Positions 12,380 through 22,637 of a stretch of 64,000 nucleotides of DNA are shown in pieces. Position 1 is the first letter of the stretch; each line of letters starts with the position of its first letter. The notes under the pieces were generated by a model. That model saw only the letters and a program-made list of their open reading frames with translations, was not told where the DNA came from and ran no database searches. Both the position numbers and the translations under genes were made by a program. The stretch is taken from NCBI GenBank assembly GCA_050084985.1, contig JBITNC010000001.1:172298001-172362000 (forward strand), written 5' to 3'. The DNA is from Nageia nagi. Lineage: Eukaryota > Pinophyta.

Positions 12380-13330
12380 ACTACCATTGATCCATCCTCT
12401 ACTAATGTAGGTAATTATGTCTAAACCTAAACCTCTGATCCAACCACTTTCTTGAGGCAAGAGACATGAAACACTAGGTGAATTTTGGAAGAAGCAAGAA
12501 GCTTTAATTTGTATGCAATTGGGCCAATGCACTGTAAAACCTTGTAAGGACCACAAAACTTTGGGGCTAATTTTTAAGGGCCTTTTATTTTTAAGTATTT
12601 TTGGTGATAAGGTTGTAGCCTCAAAAGACCATATCATCTACCTAGAACTCTCTTTCCACATGTTACTAATTAGCCTATTATTTCATATGGTGTTGGGCTA
12701 TCTGAAGGTTATCTATGAGCAAATGAAGAATATCATTCTGAGTAACTAAAGTAAAGTCAACTACCTAAACTTTACTAGTACCTACAACATATAAGGTGAC
12801 TATTGGTGGAGCTTAACCATACACTACTTCATAGGGGGTCATCTTGCTAGCAAAATGATAAGATGTATCATACCACCACTCAAACAAGGGAAGCCATTGT
12901 ATCTAATGCATAGGATGTGCTTTGTTGATAATTTTAGTTTAACCATAAATCTATGGGTGATATGCTAAACTCATGTTTAGTTGGGTACCTTGCAGATTAA
13001 AAAGCTATTACTAAAAATGACTTGTAAAAGTGGGATCACAATCACTAACAATCATCTCTGGCATGCCATGTAGTTTGAAAATTATATCCAAGAATAATTA
13101 TGCCACTATCACTATGTTGTAGGGATGAGCCAATGCACCAAAATAAGCATATTTGGATAATTGATAAACTACCACTAGAATAACTGATTTACAATGAGAT
13201 TTAGGAAGGCCTTCAATGAAATCCATTGAGATATCGATCCATGTATGGGTAAGTATGGGAAGAATTTGAAGGAATATTGGAATACGCACTATCTCACCCT
13301 TTTATTATTGACACACATCACAAGCTACCA
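12380..13330 (-). pseudogene. Gypsy integrase with C-terminal region
   Basis: At 13098-13289 the minus strand gives W-I-D-I-S-M-D-F-I-E-G-L-P-K-S followed by V-x-Y-Q-L-S-K-Y-A-Y-F, the first catalytic block of the plant gypsy integrase (family: W-x-x-I-S-M-D-F-I-x-G-L-P and V-D-R-L-S-K-Y-A-H-F; the aspartate of V-D-R is tyrosine here). Downstream comes M-P-E-M-I-V-S-D-C-D-P, the second catalytic block (S-D-R-D), where R is now C, and later the F-H-V-S-C-L-K-K motif of the C-terminus at about 12430-12480. Stops interrupt throughout. Integrase would act in the nucleus on target DNA; this copy is dead. Confidence 0.88.
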
Positions 13331-13639
13331 CAAACTGCTTGATATCCAATTTCATACTTGTCCAATAGAATGATTATGTCACTCACTTATAAGTTTTCAA
13401 AAATCCTTCATGTCCTGATGTAGGTGTGGAATGTAATTTGGCAAGTATTTTTTATTTACATTTTGAAGGAGATCATAACAAAATTCAACCTTTGAATCTC
13501 AAAATACCATCATGCCATGTATGGTGTGGTTTACTTGTGGGGTCTTGAGTGATCTATTTTAGCAATTCTTGGGTGGAGCTATCCTCTACCCACTCTTATT
13601 TAACTTTATCCAACCATTGAGGAATAAGAGATGAAAGAG

Positions 13640-14990
13640 CTTACAGTGCTACTTGATCTTCAAACTTTTTGGACAAAGCATCAATAACCACATTCTCCTT
13701 ACCTTTATAGTATACTATCTCATAATCATACCCTAGTAGTTTGGTCACCCATTTTTGTTGCTCAGGTATAGAAATGCATTGCTCAATGAAAAATTTCAAA
13801 CTATGATGATCTATGAGGATGATGAAATGGTGACCAATGAGATATGATATCCAACATTGAACTGCATGAATGATGGCAAGCATTTCTTTTTCATAAGTGG
13901 ATTTACCCAATTTTTTTCTAGAGAGTGCTCTATTAGTGAATGCCAAGCGATGCCCCTCTTAAATGAATTCTACCCTGATTCCTACTCCATAAGCATCACT
14001 TTCTATCATAAAGTTTTTAGAAAAATTTGGCATTGCTAATATCAGGGTGGTACACATCACCTCCTTGAGCTTAAGGAAAGTTGCCTCAACTTGAGGGGAC
14101 CATTAGAATGCATTATTTATCAACAACATGGTTAGAGGTGCTACAATATTTCCATAATCCTTCACAAATTTCCTATAATAGCCTGTTAAACCCAAGAATC
14201 CTTGAAGAATTTTCAAAGATGTAGGAATAGACTAGTTTTACATGTCAATAATCTTTTATGGATCCACCTTAACTCCCTCTTTGGATATAACATGGCCTAA
14301 GTAATCAATTTCCCTCTTACCAAATGAATATTTTGATTTTTTTGCATATAGCTAGTGTTCCTTCAAAATCTATAAGGTTTGGTCAACATTTTCCATATGT
14401 TCCTACCATGTCTTACTGTAGATCAAGATATCATTAAAGAAAACTAAAATGAACTTCCTAAGGCATGGATGAAACACCTAATTCATTAAACTTTGAAATG
14501 TGTATGGAACATTTGTGAGGCTAAAAGGCATGACCAAGGACTCATAATGGCCCTCATGGTTGCAAAATGTAGTTTTTGATATATCCTCATCATTGAGGTA
14601 GATTTGGTGATACCTAGATCATAGGTCTATCTTGGAAAAATATCTTTCCCCATGTAATTCATCTAATAATTCATCAATGATTGAGATGGAAAATTTATCC
14701 TTGATGGTAATTTTGTTCAGGGCCCTAAAATCCACACACATATGCCAAGAACCATCTTTCTTATGAACCAATATAATTGGAGAATAATATGGGCTTATGC
14801 TAGGTCAAATTACTCCTGCATCTAATAGCTCCTTAACCAATTTTTCAATTTCATTTTTTCTATAAACAAGGATACCAATAATGATGAATGTTTGGTGGAT
14901 GACTTCCTAGCACCAATTGGATAGAATGATCATGTGATCATTGGGGTGGTAAGCCCCTTGGTTCCTTAAAGGTACTTGAATGCTTAATTA
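13640..14990 (-). pseudogene. Gypsy reverse transcriptase and RNase H
   Basis: RNase H is the best kept part: an open stretch at 13641-13946 contains A-L-S-R-K-x-x-x-K-S-T-Y-E-K-E-M-L-A-I and I-L-I-D-H-H-S-L-K-F-F (family: T-D-H-x-S-L-K), ending with the G-K-E-N-V-V-I-D-A-L-S tether motif. Further up the minus strand, near 14410-14470, the RT catalytic loop reads F-F-N-D-I-L-I-Y-S, where the family has F-x-D-D: the first catalytic aspartate is asparagine, a G-to-A change. [11 protein letters not shown] follows at about 14165-14200. These enzymes copy element RNA into DNA. Loss of the aspartate and several stops make it inactive. Confidence 0.9.
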
Positions 14991-15149
14991 AGGTTACAAA
15001 TCCTTAGGCTCTATGATTTTAGATTCAATGATTGATAAAGAGTATAACTGTGCTAGCATCCCTTTTCTAGTTTTTTATAGGATATTTTACATGTGATGTG
15101 AGCTCATAATTTCTACAGATCCACCCTGTAATCCCCTAAGAGTATGCTC

Positions 15150-15640
15150 TTGTTCATTTATTTTGAAGGTCATCCATAGCTCTATAAAATTCCACTGTAC
15201 AGTGCCCAAAGTCCTCAGCCATTATACCCCTAAAACTATATCACATCCTCTAAGTGGTAAAGCATACATGTCACTTTTCAAAGTGTAGTGGTCCATGCTT
15301 AGTTTGACATTATGACATGTGCCTTTACATGCTATTTTTCTTCCATTACCAACCATAACCTCAAAATTATTTATAGGGTGGATTTAATAGTCAGCAACCT
15401 TAGCCACTCATGGATAAATGAAATTATGAATACTTCTTGAATCCAACAATATTATGAGAAGGTGCTTTTTAAAGAACTCTTTGATCTTCATAGTTTGAGG
15501 GGTGGTAATTCTTTCCATTGCATTGTAAGAGATAATTGGGGCCTCCTCATATAGAATTTCCTCTATAGCCTCTTTAAGTGAACTCTCATATTCCTTTTCA
15601 CTAGAAGCATCAACATCAAGTAAATATAACTTTTGTTGTG
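15150..15640 (-). pseudogene. Gypsy aspartic protease
   Basis: The minus strand reads I-L-L-D-S-R-S-I-H-N-F-I near 15425-15460, the active-site loop of plant gypsy proteases (family: L-x-D-S-G-S-T-H-N-F-I) with the glycine changed to arginine. It lies between the zinc knuckle and RT as expected. Protease would cut the gag-pol polyprotein. Nonsense changes lie on both sides. Confidence 0.8.
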
Positions 15641-16420
15641 TACAATGATGACCACAAAAAAATTTCTCATCACAATTATAGCATAAGCCCTTCTTTCAAT
15701 GCTCTTCCATTTCTTCCCATGTTAACTTCTTAGTTTGCATTATGCAATTCAATGGTGGGGCACTTGTGTTATTAGAGGAATGGGAAATATTATGTGTTTT
15801 GGTGAATGGAGGTCTTGCATTTTGTTGATGAGCACTTGCCTTATCTTCAGTAAGCTTTGCCAAGGCAATAGCATCCATCATAGTTTTGGGATTAAACATT
15901 TTGTTCTCTAGTTTAATTTCTTCCTTTAAGCCATTGATAAAACAACTTGTAAAAAATGCATCATCCAACCCCTTTTTGTGATTTTCCAATTTCTCAAACT
16001 AATTTTGGTATTCTTTGACTATTGTAGTTTGATGTAACTTAGTTAATGCCCTTGTGAAGTCTTCATAGTCACTAGGACCAAAATGGATCAATAATTATTG
16101 AGTGAATTCATCCCATGAAGGAGTAAGATGCATTTTGGAGTACCATTGGTGCCATTGGAGAGCCTCATGGTCCAAATGAAAAGATGCCATGCACACCTTC
16201 AAATCCTCTAGGATTTGGTTCAATGTGAAATACTATCTAGCTTTATAAATCCAACCATTAGGATTATCTCCATCAAATCAAGAGAAATCTAATTTGGTTA
16301 TGTATGGAAGAATGAAACCATCTTGTTGGCTCTAAAAGTTATGATGATACCCTTATGGATTTCATGACTACCCTGATTGCTGCAAACTGGATGCATTGTT
16401 GGTATGATTGAGACTTAGTT
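15641..16420 (-). pseudogene. Gypsy gag with zinc knuckle
   Basis: Reading up the minus strand, M-A-S-F-H-L-D-H-E-A-L-Q-W-like residues near 16150-16200 mark the retrotransposon gag domain; an open piece at 15696-15989 has F-I-N-G-L-K-E-E-I (family: F-I-S-G-L-K-x-x-I) and an A-x-A-L-A-K-L-x-E segment. At about 15650-15695 follows C-Y-N-C-D-E-K-F-F-C-G-H-H-C, the single knuckle of this gag family. Gag forms the particle and binds RNA. Several stops interrupt it. Confidence 0.85.
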
Positions 16421-17375
16421 AAACACTATCACATTTACTATCAAGGGTTTGTATTTGTGTTTGTATTTGTTAAATTTCTACTCTAAATGTATTGGTAAGT
16501 GTATTTTCTATTTGTTAGATCACAGTTTGAAATGTAATCATGGTAGGATCAACTTGTGCTACTATTTGGGATCTTATTTCAGGTGCCATTTCTACAAATT
16601 GCTATTTCTAAAGCTGATATTCCTAGAAACTTTATTTTTAGAAATTATTATTTTTAGAAAATTCTTGAAAAAATGTATGGGTGTAATATATCAGAATAAT
16701 AAGCTCAAAAAGATGATCACAATGGGTTAGGTCTCCCAATGATGATTTTTGAACCCTCATACTCTTTTTTTTTTTACATATGTGGGTCTATTTAATTTTG
16801 TTAAAAACTACTAAAATGGTCCAAATTTTTAGTTATTTAGCTCTAAATTTTTTGTTGCCTTTGAATTACTATTTTTGGTAGCTCTAAAAAATTGCATCTC
16901 ATACATTCTACTTTTTGAACTAAGGTTTTTTGTGTGAAGAAATGATTCTAGGGTAAGGATTATCTGCTCTGTAGGCTTGTCAAAACAACCCTCCTATCCA
17001 AATTTTGCAAGGAAAGAGGCTTCGAAGATGGCTTCTATGATAAGTAACTTTCTATTAGCACTTGTTGGTGCACTACAATTTATATATGGTTGACACAGCT
17101 TCCTACTAGTTTTCATTTATAGCCTAGATAGTCTTTGACATAACTTTCGATATGTGGAGTCCAATTTCATGTAGGGTTTTGTTTGAGGCTTAGGTATTGG
17201 TGTATATTTTTTTGCACCTCACTTCACATATAGCTTTATGGGAAAGTGTGCTTAGCCAAAAATGGCATATCCTTATGGACATTTTAAGACCCTTGGTACA
17301 GGGTTTCTAGCCTAGACCTCTAAGATTTTTTTTTTCTTGCAACAGAATGGCCCTAGAAAGAGCTATAATACTAGA
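16421..17375 (-). other. Gypsy 5' leader with primer site
   Basis: Between gag and the 5' LTR on the minus strand. Directly inside the LTR (17364-17375) the minus strand reads TCTAGTATTATAGC, a diverged form of the initiator-Met primer site TGGTATCAGAGC. The remainder is untranslated leader and perhaps the gag N-terminus (glutamine-rich, near 16480-16640), with no independent gene that I can see. Confidence 0.55.
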
Positions 17376-17775
17376 TGTTATGATGCTACAAATATGAAAA
17401 AGAGAAATTTTGCAAAAATAAAATGAATATTGATTTGAAATAGGAAAATGATAACAATGGGTAATAACAGAGCATGCATTGGTAAATAAAATATGAAATA
17501 GCATCAATAAGCAAATAAGGATAGGATTTTAGTAAATAGTAACAAAATCATAGGCTACTTCGAGGGGGATACCTCCTTACAACTACAAAGGCAAAAAATA
17601 ATGTTCAAGATGCCTTCTCCACACACTTTCTATCTATATATATTAAACTAACCCGAACCCTAATAGTAATGCAAATTTAGGCCCTACCCTTACAATCACA
17701 ATATTACAATATATGCCGATAATTTAATAAAATACTAATACTAACACTAAAATATTAGGATGTGGGATCCTAACA
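17376..17775 (-). repeat. 5' LTR of the gypsy element
   Basis: 400 bp, TG to CA on the minus strand (TGTTAGGATCC to CATAACA), matching 11792-12200 with several percent differences and followed by GAGCC. The divergence suggests an insertion of considerable age. Confidence 0.9.
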
Positions 17776-17780
17776 GAGCC
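17776..17780. other. Right target-site duplication of the gypsy element (GAGCC)
   Basis: Identical to 11787-11791 and directly adjacent to the LTR end. The copia integrase frame resumes here. Confidence 0.9.
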
Positions 17781-18430
17781 TAATATCCTATACAATTGGT
17801 GTATTTTGATATTTGTGGACCTATGTAAACATAAAGCATTGGTAAAACTCATACTTCCTCACTTTTATTGATGATTACTCAAGAATGTGTTGGTTTTACT
17901 TCCTCAAGAATTTTATAAAGTGGCTACTATATAAAATGCTTAATAACTAATAGAAATATTATTCAATTGAGTTTTTGCAATATTTTAAAGATTATGTTGT
18001 GAGAAGGAAACTCACAAATGCCTACACCCCACAACAAAATAGAGTATGTAAACTCAAAATGAACTATTGAAAATTTGATAAGAAGTATGTTGTAATCTAA
18101 AAATTTTCCAAACATGTATTGGGATGAAGCAATTAGGACAACCATCTACATTCTAAATAGGATTCCTACTTCAAGTTTGGAAGGCATAACACCATATAAA
18201 TCTTGGTTTTAAAGAAAGCCAAATGTATTACACTTTAGAGTTTTTGGTTGTCCTACATATGTACATGTTCCCAAAGAACATAGAAAAAATCTTGATCCCA
18301 AATCTAAAGCATGTATTTTCATAAGCTATTGTGAAGTTACAGAAGGTTATAGACTCTTTAATCTAAAAACTCAAAAGCCATTGTTTATAGAGATGTGATT
18401 TTTGATGAAGGGGGAGTATGGGGTTATCAA
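17781..18430 (+). pseudogene. Copia A integrase, second half
   Basis: Resumes the frame cut at 11791. It shows F-I-D-D-Y-S-R-M-C-W-F-Y-F-L-K, the core DDE block of copia integrase (family: F-I-D-D-x-S-R), then N-A-Y-T-P-Q-Q-N-R-V near 18017-18047 (family: T-P-Q-Q-N-G-V) and the later part of the domain. At about 18395-18412 it reads V-I-F-D-E-G-G, the end of the integrase region before the RT linker. Many in-frame stops. Confidence 0.88.
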
Positions 18431-18659
18431 AAGATATATATTGATGGTGATTTCATATAATAAATCTCTTCAAGTGTACCAATAAAAGATCATCCTAACT
18501 AAACACAACCACCATGTTATTCTAAAAAATAATCTTCAAGAGACCAAGTAAGTTCTTCAAGCACTTCCCTAAGACCTCCTTCAACACCAAGTGATAGAAT
18601 ATCACTAGAAGAGGTAAAATAAAGTATTGATAAATGGAAAATAATTATTACTATCCATC

Positions 18660-19130
18660 CAATAGCCCAAATGTTGGATAAAAATTTTCTTAAAAGAACC
18701 ACAAGATCCCAATCCAAAGAAATGGAGCAATTTGTTAACAAGCTCCAAAACATACAATGGTATGGTGATGAATCCAAAGGGGATGTGGTAAATTATGATT
18801 TAATGTATTTCAATGATTTAGAGCCTTCTAATTTTGAGCAAGCATATAATAGCAATTTGTATATGAAGGCAATGGAGGAGAAGATGCATTCCATAAAGAA
18901 GAATGATACATGGGATATTGTTGAGGTTCCAAGAGGAAAAAAGGTTGTAGGCTCTAAATGGGTCTATAAAATTAAATATAATGCTGATGGAACAATTGAA
19001 AAACTCAAATAAAGGCTTTTTGTAAAGGGATTCACTCAAAAATATGGTATAGACTATGAGGATACCTTTGCACTCATGGATAGATAAGAAACTATGAGAA
19101 AGTTTCTTTCATTGGCAACCCATAAAGATC
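18660..19130 (+). pseudogene. Copia A linker and start of reverse transcriptase
   Basis: An open stretch (18671-19012) contains R-T-T-R-S-Q-S-K and then A-M-E-E-K-M-H-S-I-K-K-N-D-T-W-D-I-V-E-V-P, G-S-K-W-V-Y-K-I-K-Y-N-A-D-G, the characteristic N-terminus of plant copia RT (family: A-M-x-x-E-x-x-A-L-x-x-N-x-T-W and K-W-V-x-K-x-K). After a stop it continues K-G-F-T-Q-K-Y-G-I-D-Y-E-D-T-F-A and ends near 19130. The rest of RT, including the Y-V-D-D loop, is missing, so this is an internal deletion. No catalytic RT is possible. Confidence 0.9.
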
Positions 19131-19139
19131 CTTGCATTA

Positions 19140-19450
19140 TTATCCATAGAGCTTGAGTATATTGCAATCACAAGTACTAGTGTACAAGCATTATGGTTGA
19201 GGAAGCTACTACAAGATATTAGTGAGAAAAAAAGTGATGCTACAACTCTATTTTATGACAACATGAGTGAAATACAACTTATATACAATCCAATCCATCA
19301 TAATTGGTTGAAACACTTTGACATCAAGTACACTTTCATTTAAGATATGGTGGAGAAGAAGGTATTAGACTTGCAATACATTCCTATTGAAGATATATGG
19401 CTTATTTTATCACTAAGGGATTCTCCAAAACTTAGCTTCTAAATCTAAGA
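19140..19450 (+). pseudogene. Copia A RNase H C-terminus
   Basis: After the deletion join the frame reads I-E-L-E-Y-I-A-I-T-S-T-S-V-Q-A-L-W-L-R-K-L-L, where the family has T-E-A-E-Y-x-A, then F-Y-D-N-M-S near 19255-19272 (family: D-N-x-S-A) and H-F-D-I-K-Y-T-F at about 19317-19340 (family: H-I-x-x-x-x-H-F). It ends in the usual tail close to the polypurine tract. RNase H removes the RNA strand during replication; this copy is truncated. Confidence 0.85.
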
Positions 19451-19477
19451 GACTTCTTATTGCATCCCCTCAACATT

Positions 19478-19488
19478 AAGGGGGAGAA
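19478..19488 (+). promoter_or_regulatory. Polypurine tract of copia A
   Basis: AAGGGGGAGAA directly precedes the 3' LTR TG at 19489. Confidence 0.85.
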
Positions 19489-19915
19489 TGTTGGAGTTTT
19501 GATCCCTCCAATCCATGGTAATCACAAGGAATAAGTTCACTAGTCTTAGCTAGTGGGGATAGGTTTGACCAATTCAAACCAACTAATCTATAGATTAGCC
19601 AACCAATCTGCAACACATCGATACTTATTGTACATGGTAGAATGTGACAAATTCATAATTTTCTTTGAGTTTTTATTTGTTGTGTATGTTCTAGCTTAGG
19701 TTAGTGTTTGTTATAGCTGGTAGAACATGTGAGGATGTTAATAAATGATCCATGCTAATATTGAAATTGATTTGAGTGTGTTTTGTAGTGATTTAGTTAA
19801 TGGGTGATTTACTTGTGTGATAACATTCATGTTTGTAATCTAGTTCCAAACTTGGGACTATAAATTATTTTATTTCATTTCTCTTAATAATCAATCTATG
19901 TTGATCATTATCTCA
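19489..19915 (+). repeat. 3' LTR of copia A
   Basis: 427 bp from TGTTGGAG to ATCTCA, matching 9662-10116. The size difference comes from small deletions. Confidence 0.88.
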
Positions 19916-20865
19916 TTATAATGAGGCAATTACAAGAAAGAACATGGATTCTATGGCCCCACTTAGTATTTTTAACTCTATAATAACCTCAAAATCCAAA
20001 GTTCCTCTCAACAACATGAACCTTGTGAAATCTTCTAATTACTAAAAAAAAGACTATATAAAAATAGAGAAGGAGACATATAATCTAGAAGAGAATGAAT
20101 CACAAAATAAGAAGGAACAAAGGATGAAGAAGTGAAGGAAGAAAAATAAGAAAGAAAATATGGAAAAAAATAGAAAACATTGGAAGAAATAGAAGAGGAA
20201 GATGATAGTTAAGAAGAAGAACAAGAAGAAAATTAAGATGGTGCACATAAGGAGACACGAGCAAAAGGGATAAAACCATAACCAATAATAGAAAAATAAT
20301 ACTATATAGTGGAAGAACTATAAAAAAGGGCTATAAATGTAACAAAAATAAAATACTATCAGCATTATGATAAAAAATATAAATATCGACCCTTGTATTT
20401 CAAAGAGACTGTAGAAAGGAATACAAGGGAGGTATAAAGGATATGGATAAATTATGTTGAGATAGAAAACATATGTATGTTTTTGTAATTGAAATCAAGA
20501 TAAAAGAACCTATTTGAAAATGAAGAAAGTTAAGGAAGTAAAATGCAACAATCTAGTACTATGTACACAACCTTTGAATCCACTTTTGGCAAAATTGTAA
20601 AGTTACTAGAAACCTTTAAAACTTCAATTATTTTTTGATTAATACATAATTTACACTTTTAATAAAAAAATCCAATTATTAAAGGATTAATATGACTTAT
20701 ATTAAAATTAAAATCATTCCAAAATATATATTAATCATACATTTAATATTTCTTTAATCAATATTAGAATAAAACTCATATACTAAAATTTATTTTCAAA
20801 CAATTTAAGAATACATAAAATGTATCATTAATAAATTTCATATAATTGAAAGAGATTTTTCTCAA
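19916..20865 (+). other. AT-rich gap between the copia elements, with a purine tract
   Basis: 20039-20245 is almost wholly A and G on the plus strand with many GAA/AAG steps. Copia A separates this stretch from the DUF4283 pseudogene at 8843-9520, and such proteins often have an acidic, glutamate-rich segment after the zinc knuckle, so the tract could be the continuation of that LINE ORF1. That is inference; one frame gives short E/D/K-rich runs only. The rest (20250-20865) shows nothing recognisable. Confidence 0.4.
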
Positions 20866-20870
20866 AGAAT
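20866..20870. other. Left target-site duplication of copia B1 (AGAAT)
   Basis: AGAAT precedes the LTR TG and recurs at 24788-24792 directly after the 3' LTR CA. Confidence 0.85.
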
Positions 20871-21251
20871 TGTTAGAATTTGTAATGTAATATTTTATAA
20901 TATATCTCTTTAATGTAAATTCACTTAATGCTTAAAGTATCTTTAGATACCTTAAAGTATTAAAGGAATGAAAATAGAAAGAAGAATAAATTTAGAAAGA
21001 GGATTAAATATAGAAACACCTTTAACCTTACACTTGGGTTAAAGGGTGGATTTATTCTTATAAATAGAAAGGTACCCCTTCTTTCATTGTAATGAAAAAT
21101 AATTGTAAAGCTAGGATTAGGATTTCGAGAGAGAAGAGATTTTGTAAGAGAGGTTCTTGAAAATAAGAAATATTAGTTAATGAATGTACTCCCAAGGAGG
21201 GAGGAACCACTTTATATCTTATGTTAGTTGTGAGATTGACTTGTGTTACTG
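20871..21251 (+). repeat. Truncated 5' LTR of copia B1
   Basis: Starts TGTTAGAATTTGTAATG like the 3' LTR and matches it to about TTGTGTTACTG; the last 90 or so bases of the LTR are missing. The join falls in a short ACTG/GAG stretch, consistent with a deletion between short similar sequences. Confidence 0.88.
21059..21067 (+). promoter_or_regulatory. TATA box in the copia B1 5' LTR
   Basis: TATAAATAG lies about 190 bases into the LTR, just after a palindromic TTTAACC/GGTTAAA stretch. The same box is at the same place in the 3' LTR (24515-24523) and in the LTR at 63026-63034. Confidence 0.75.
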
Positions 21252-21680
21252 AGAAAAGGAAAAATAGAACCATTCAAGAAATGGCAAGATGTATGTTGGG
21301 AGATCTTCCTAGCTTCTTATGGGGTGAAGCTATAAATACTACATTCTACATCTTAAATAGGTATCCTACAAAAGAAATTCAAGAAAAAACTTTGTATGAG
21401 GCATGGACATGAAAGAAATGTAACATATCTCACTTTAGGGTCTTTAGATGTGATGCTTATGCCTTTGTTGTTCCTAAGAATGTTAGAAGCTGGATAAGAG
21501 ATCTAAAAAGTGTATCTTTATGGGCTATGATAATCAACATAAAGGCTATAAGCTATACTAATCTTCTGCTAAGGCAATTTTTGTCTCAAGGGATGTCAAG
21601 TTTAGTAACCTTCCTAAAGAATCTACTTCTTGTGAGAACCTAGATAAGGATGATGATTCTTCTATTACACCTAACTAGAT
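21252..21680 (+). pseudogene. Copia B1 integrase, C-terminal half
   Basis: Opens with E-K-R-K-N-R-T-I-Q-E-M-A-R, the block carrying the catalytic glutamate of copia integrase (family: V-x-E-R-K-N-R-x-x-x-E-M-A-R), then L-P-S-F-L-W-G-E-A-I-N-T-T-F-Y-I-L-N-R, P-T-K and H-F-R-V-F-R-C-D-A-Y. The first half of the domain, with both catalytic aspartates, is deleted. A stop ends the open stretch at 21412 and a frameshift follows. Confidence 0.88.
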
Positions 21681-21849
21681 GGATGGATGTTAGTGTCAAT
21701 TTATCACCTAAGGAACAAAAATTTCCAACACAAAGGATAACTATAAGTATGACCATTAATAAATCCTTATTTACTAAAATTGATAGTACAAATTAGCCCT
21801 CATCATTCAAAGATGCTTCAAGCATGAGTGCTAGATGAAATCCATGAAT

Positions 21850-22600
21850 GTGGAGTGTGAGGATTTAATGAAGAATCAAACTTGAGATTTGGTTCCTTAT
21901 CCAAATGAATGTAATGTGATTGGTAATAAATGGGTTTATAAGGTCAAATATAATTTAGTTGGAGAAATTGAGAAGTACAAGGCAAGGTTAGTAAGGATTT
22001 TGTTCAAAAAATAGGAGTTAATTATGATGAAACCTTTGCTCTAGTGACAAAGATGCCTACTATTAGGATGATCCTTGCTCTTATAGCATCTCAGGGATGG
22101 AAATATTTTCAACTTTATATCAAAAGTGCTTTTATCAATGGTAAATTATATGTGGAAATCTACATGAATCAACTAGAAGGGTTTTTTTATAGAAGGAAAA
22201 TAATATTTTATTTGTAAGCTAGAGAAGTCTTTATATGGTATTAAGCAAGCACTTCAAGCCTAGCACCATAATATTTCAAGATTATTTAAGGACATTTGGT
22301 TTTCTAAATGCTTCTTTGATATAGATATTTATGTGCTCAACCAAGGATAAGACTTGATCTTGATTATTCTCTATGTGGATGATCTATTGATTATAGGGAA
22401 TAATATAGTCCTCATACAAGATTGCATATCTAAACTTAAGGTAATTTTTGAAATGATTGACCTTGGTCTATTGCACTACTACCTTGGTATGCAAGCATAC
22501 CAATACAAAGATTGTACTTATCTTATTCAATCCAAGTATATCTCAAATATATTAAAAAGTTTGGAATGGAGGAGTGCAAATATACTACAATCCTAGCCTC
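21850..22600 (+). pseudogene. Copia B1 reverse transcriptase
   Basis: Decayed RT: N-K-W-V-Y-K-V-K-Y appears near 21926-21960 after frame changes, and the catalytic loop L-Y-V-D-D-L-L-I-I-G-N at 22366-22398 is intact, followed by F-E-M-I-D-L-G-L-L-H-Y-Y-L-G-M-Q (family: F-x-M-x-D-L-G-x-x-x-Y-F-L-G) and S-K-Y-I-x-x-I-L-K. At least three frameshifts and several stops lie between these blocks. RT would convert the genomic RNA to cDNA in the cytoplasmic particle. Confidence 0.88.
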
Positions 22601-22637
22601 TCTTGGAATCATTTTATCTTTTGGTTCTAACTCTTAG

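Larger units (their letters stand above)
11792..17775 (-). mobile_element. Ty3/gypsy element, minus strand, inserted in copia A integrase
   Basis: A 5984-bp element with 400-409 bp LTRs, primer site, gag, protease, RT, RNase H, integrase and polypurine tract, in gypsy order (integrase after RNase H) on the minus strand. The GAGCC duplication at both ends and the copia integrase on both sides prove the insertion. All domains are recognisable but broken by stops and some frameshifts. The integrase ends in a chromodomain-like basic region of the kind found in plant chromoviruses and relatives, but I cannot assign a clade. The insertion must be younger than copia A. Confidence 0.93.
9662..19915 (+). 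mobile_element. Ty1/copia element A, interrupted by a Ty3/gypsy insertion
   Basis: A 455-bp 5' LTR (9662-10116) and a 427-bp 3' LTR (19489-19915), both starting TGTTGGAG and ending ATCTCA, enclose a primer site, gag with an RGG tract and zinc knuckle, protease/integrase, the start of reverse transcriptase, the RNase H C-terminus and a polypurine tract. The order gag-PR-IN-RT-RH identifies copia. A gypsy element occupies 11792-17775; without it the copia would be about 4.3 kb, near full length but lacking about 1.4 kb of reverse transcriptase. The flanking pentamers (TTCCA and TTATA) do not match, so the target duplication has decayed or an end has been rearranged. Confidence 0.9.

Noticed and set aside
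20054-20285. Minus-strand phenylalanine/leucine-rich open frames that look like membrane proteins
   Set aside because: They are the complement of a purine tract; the composition, not a protein, explains them.
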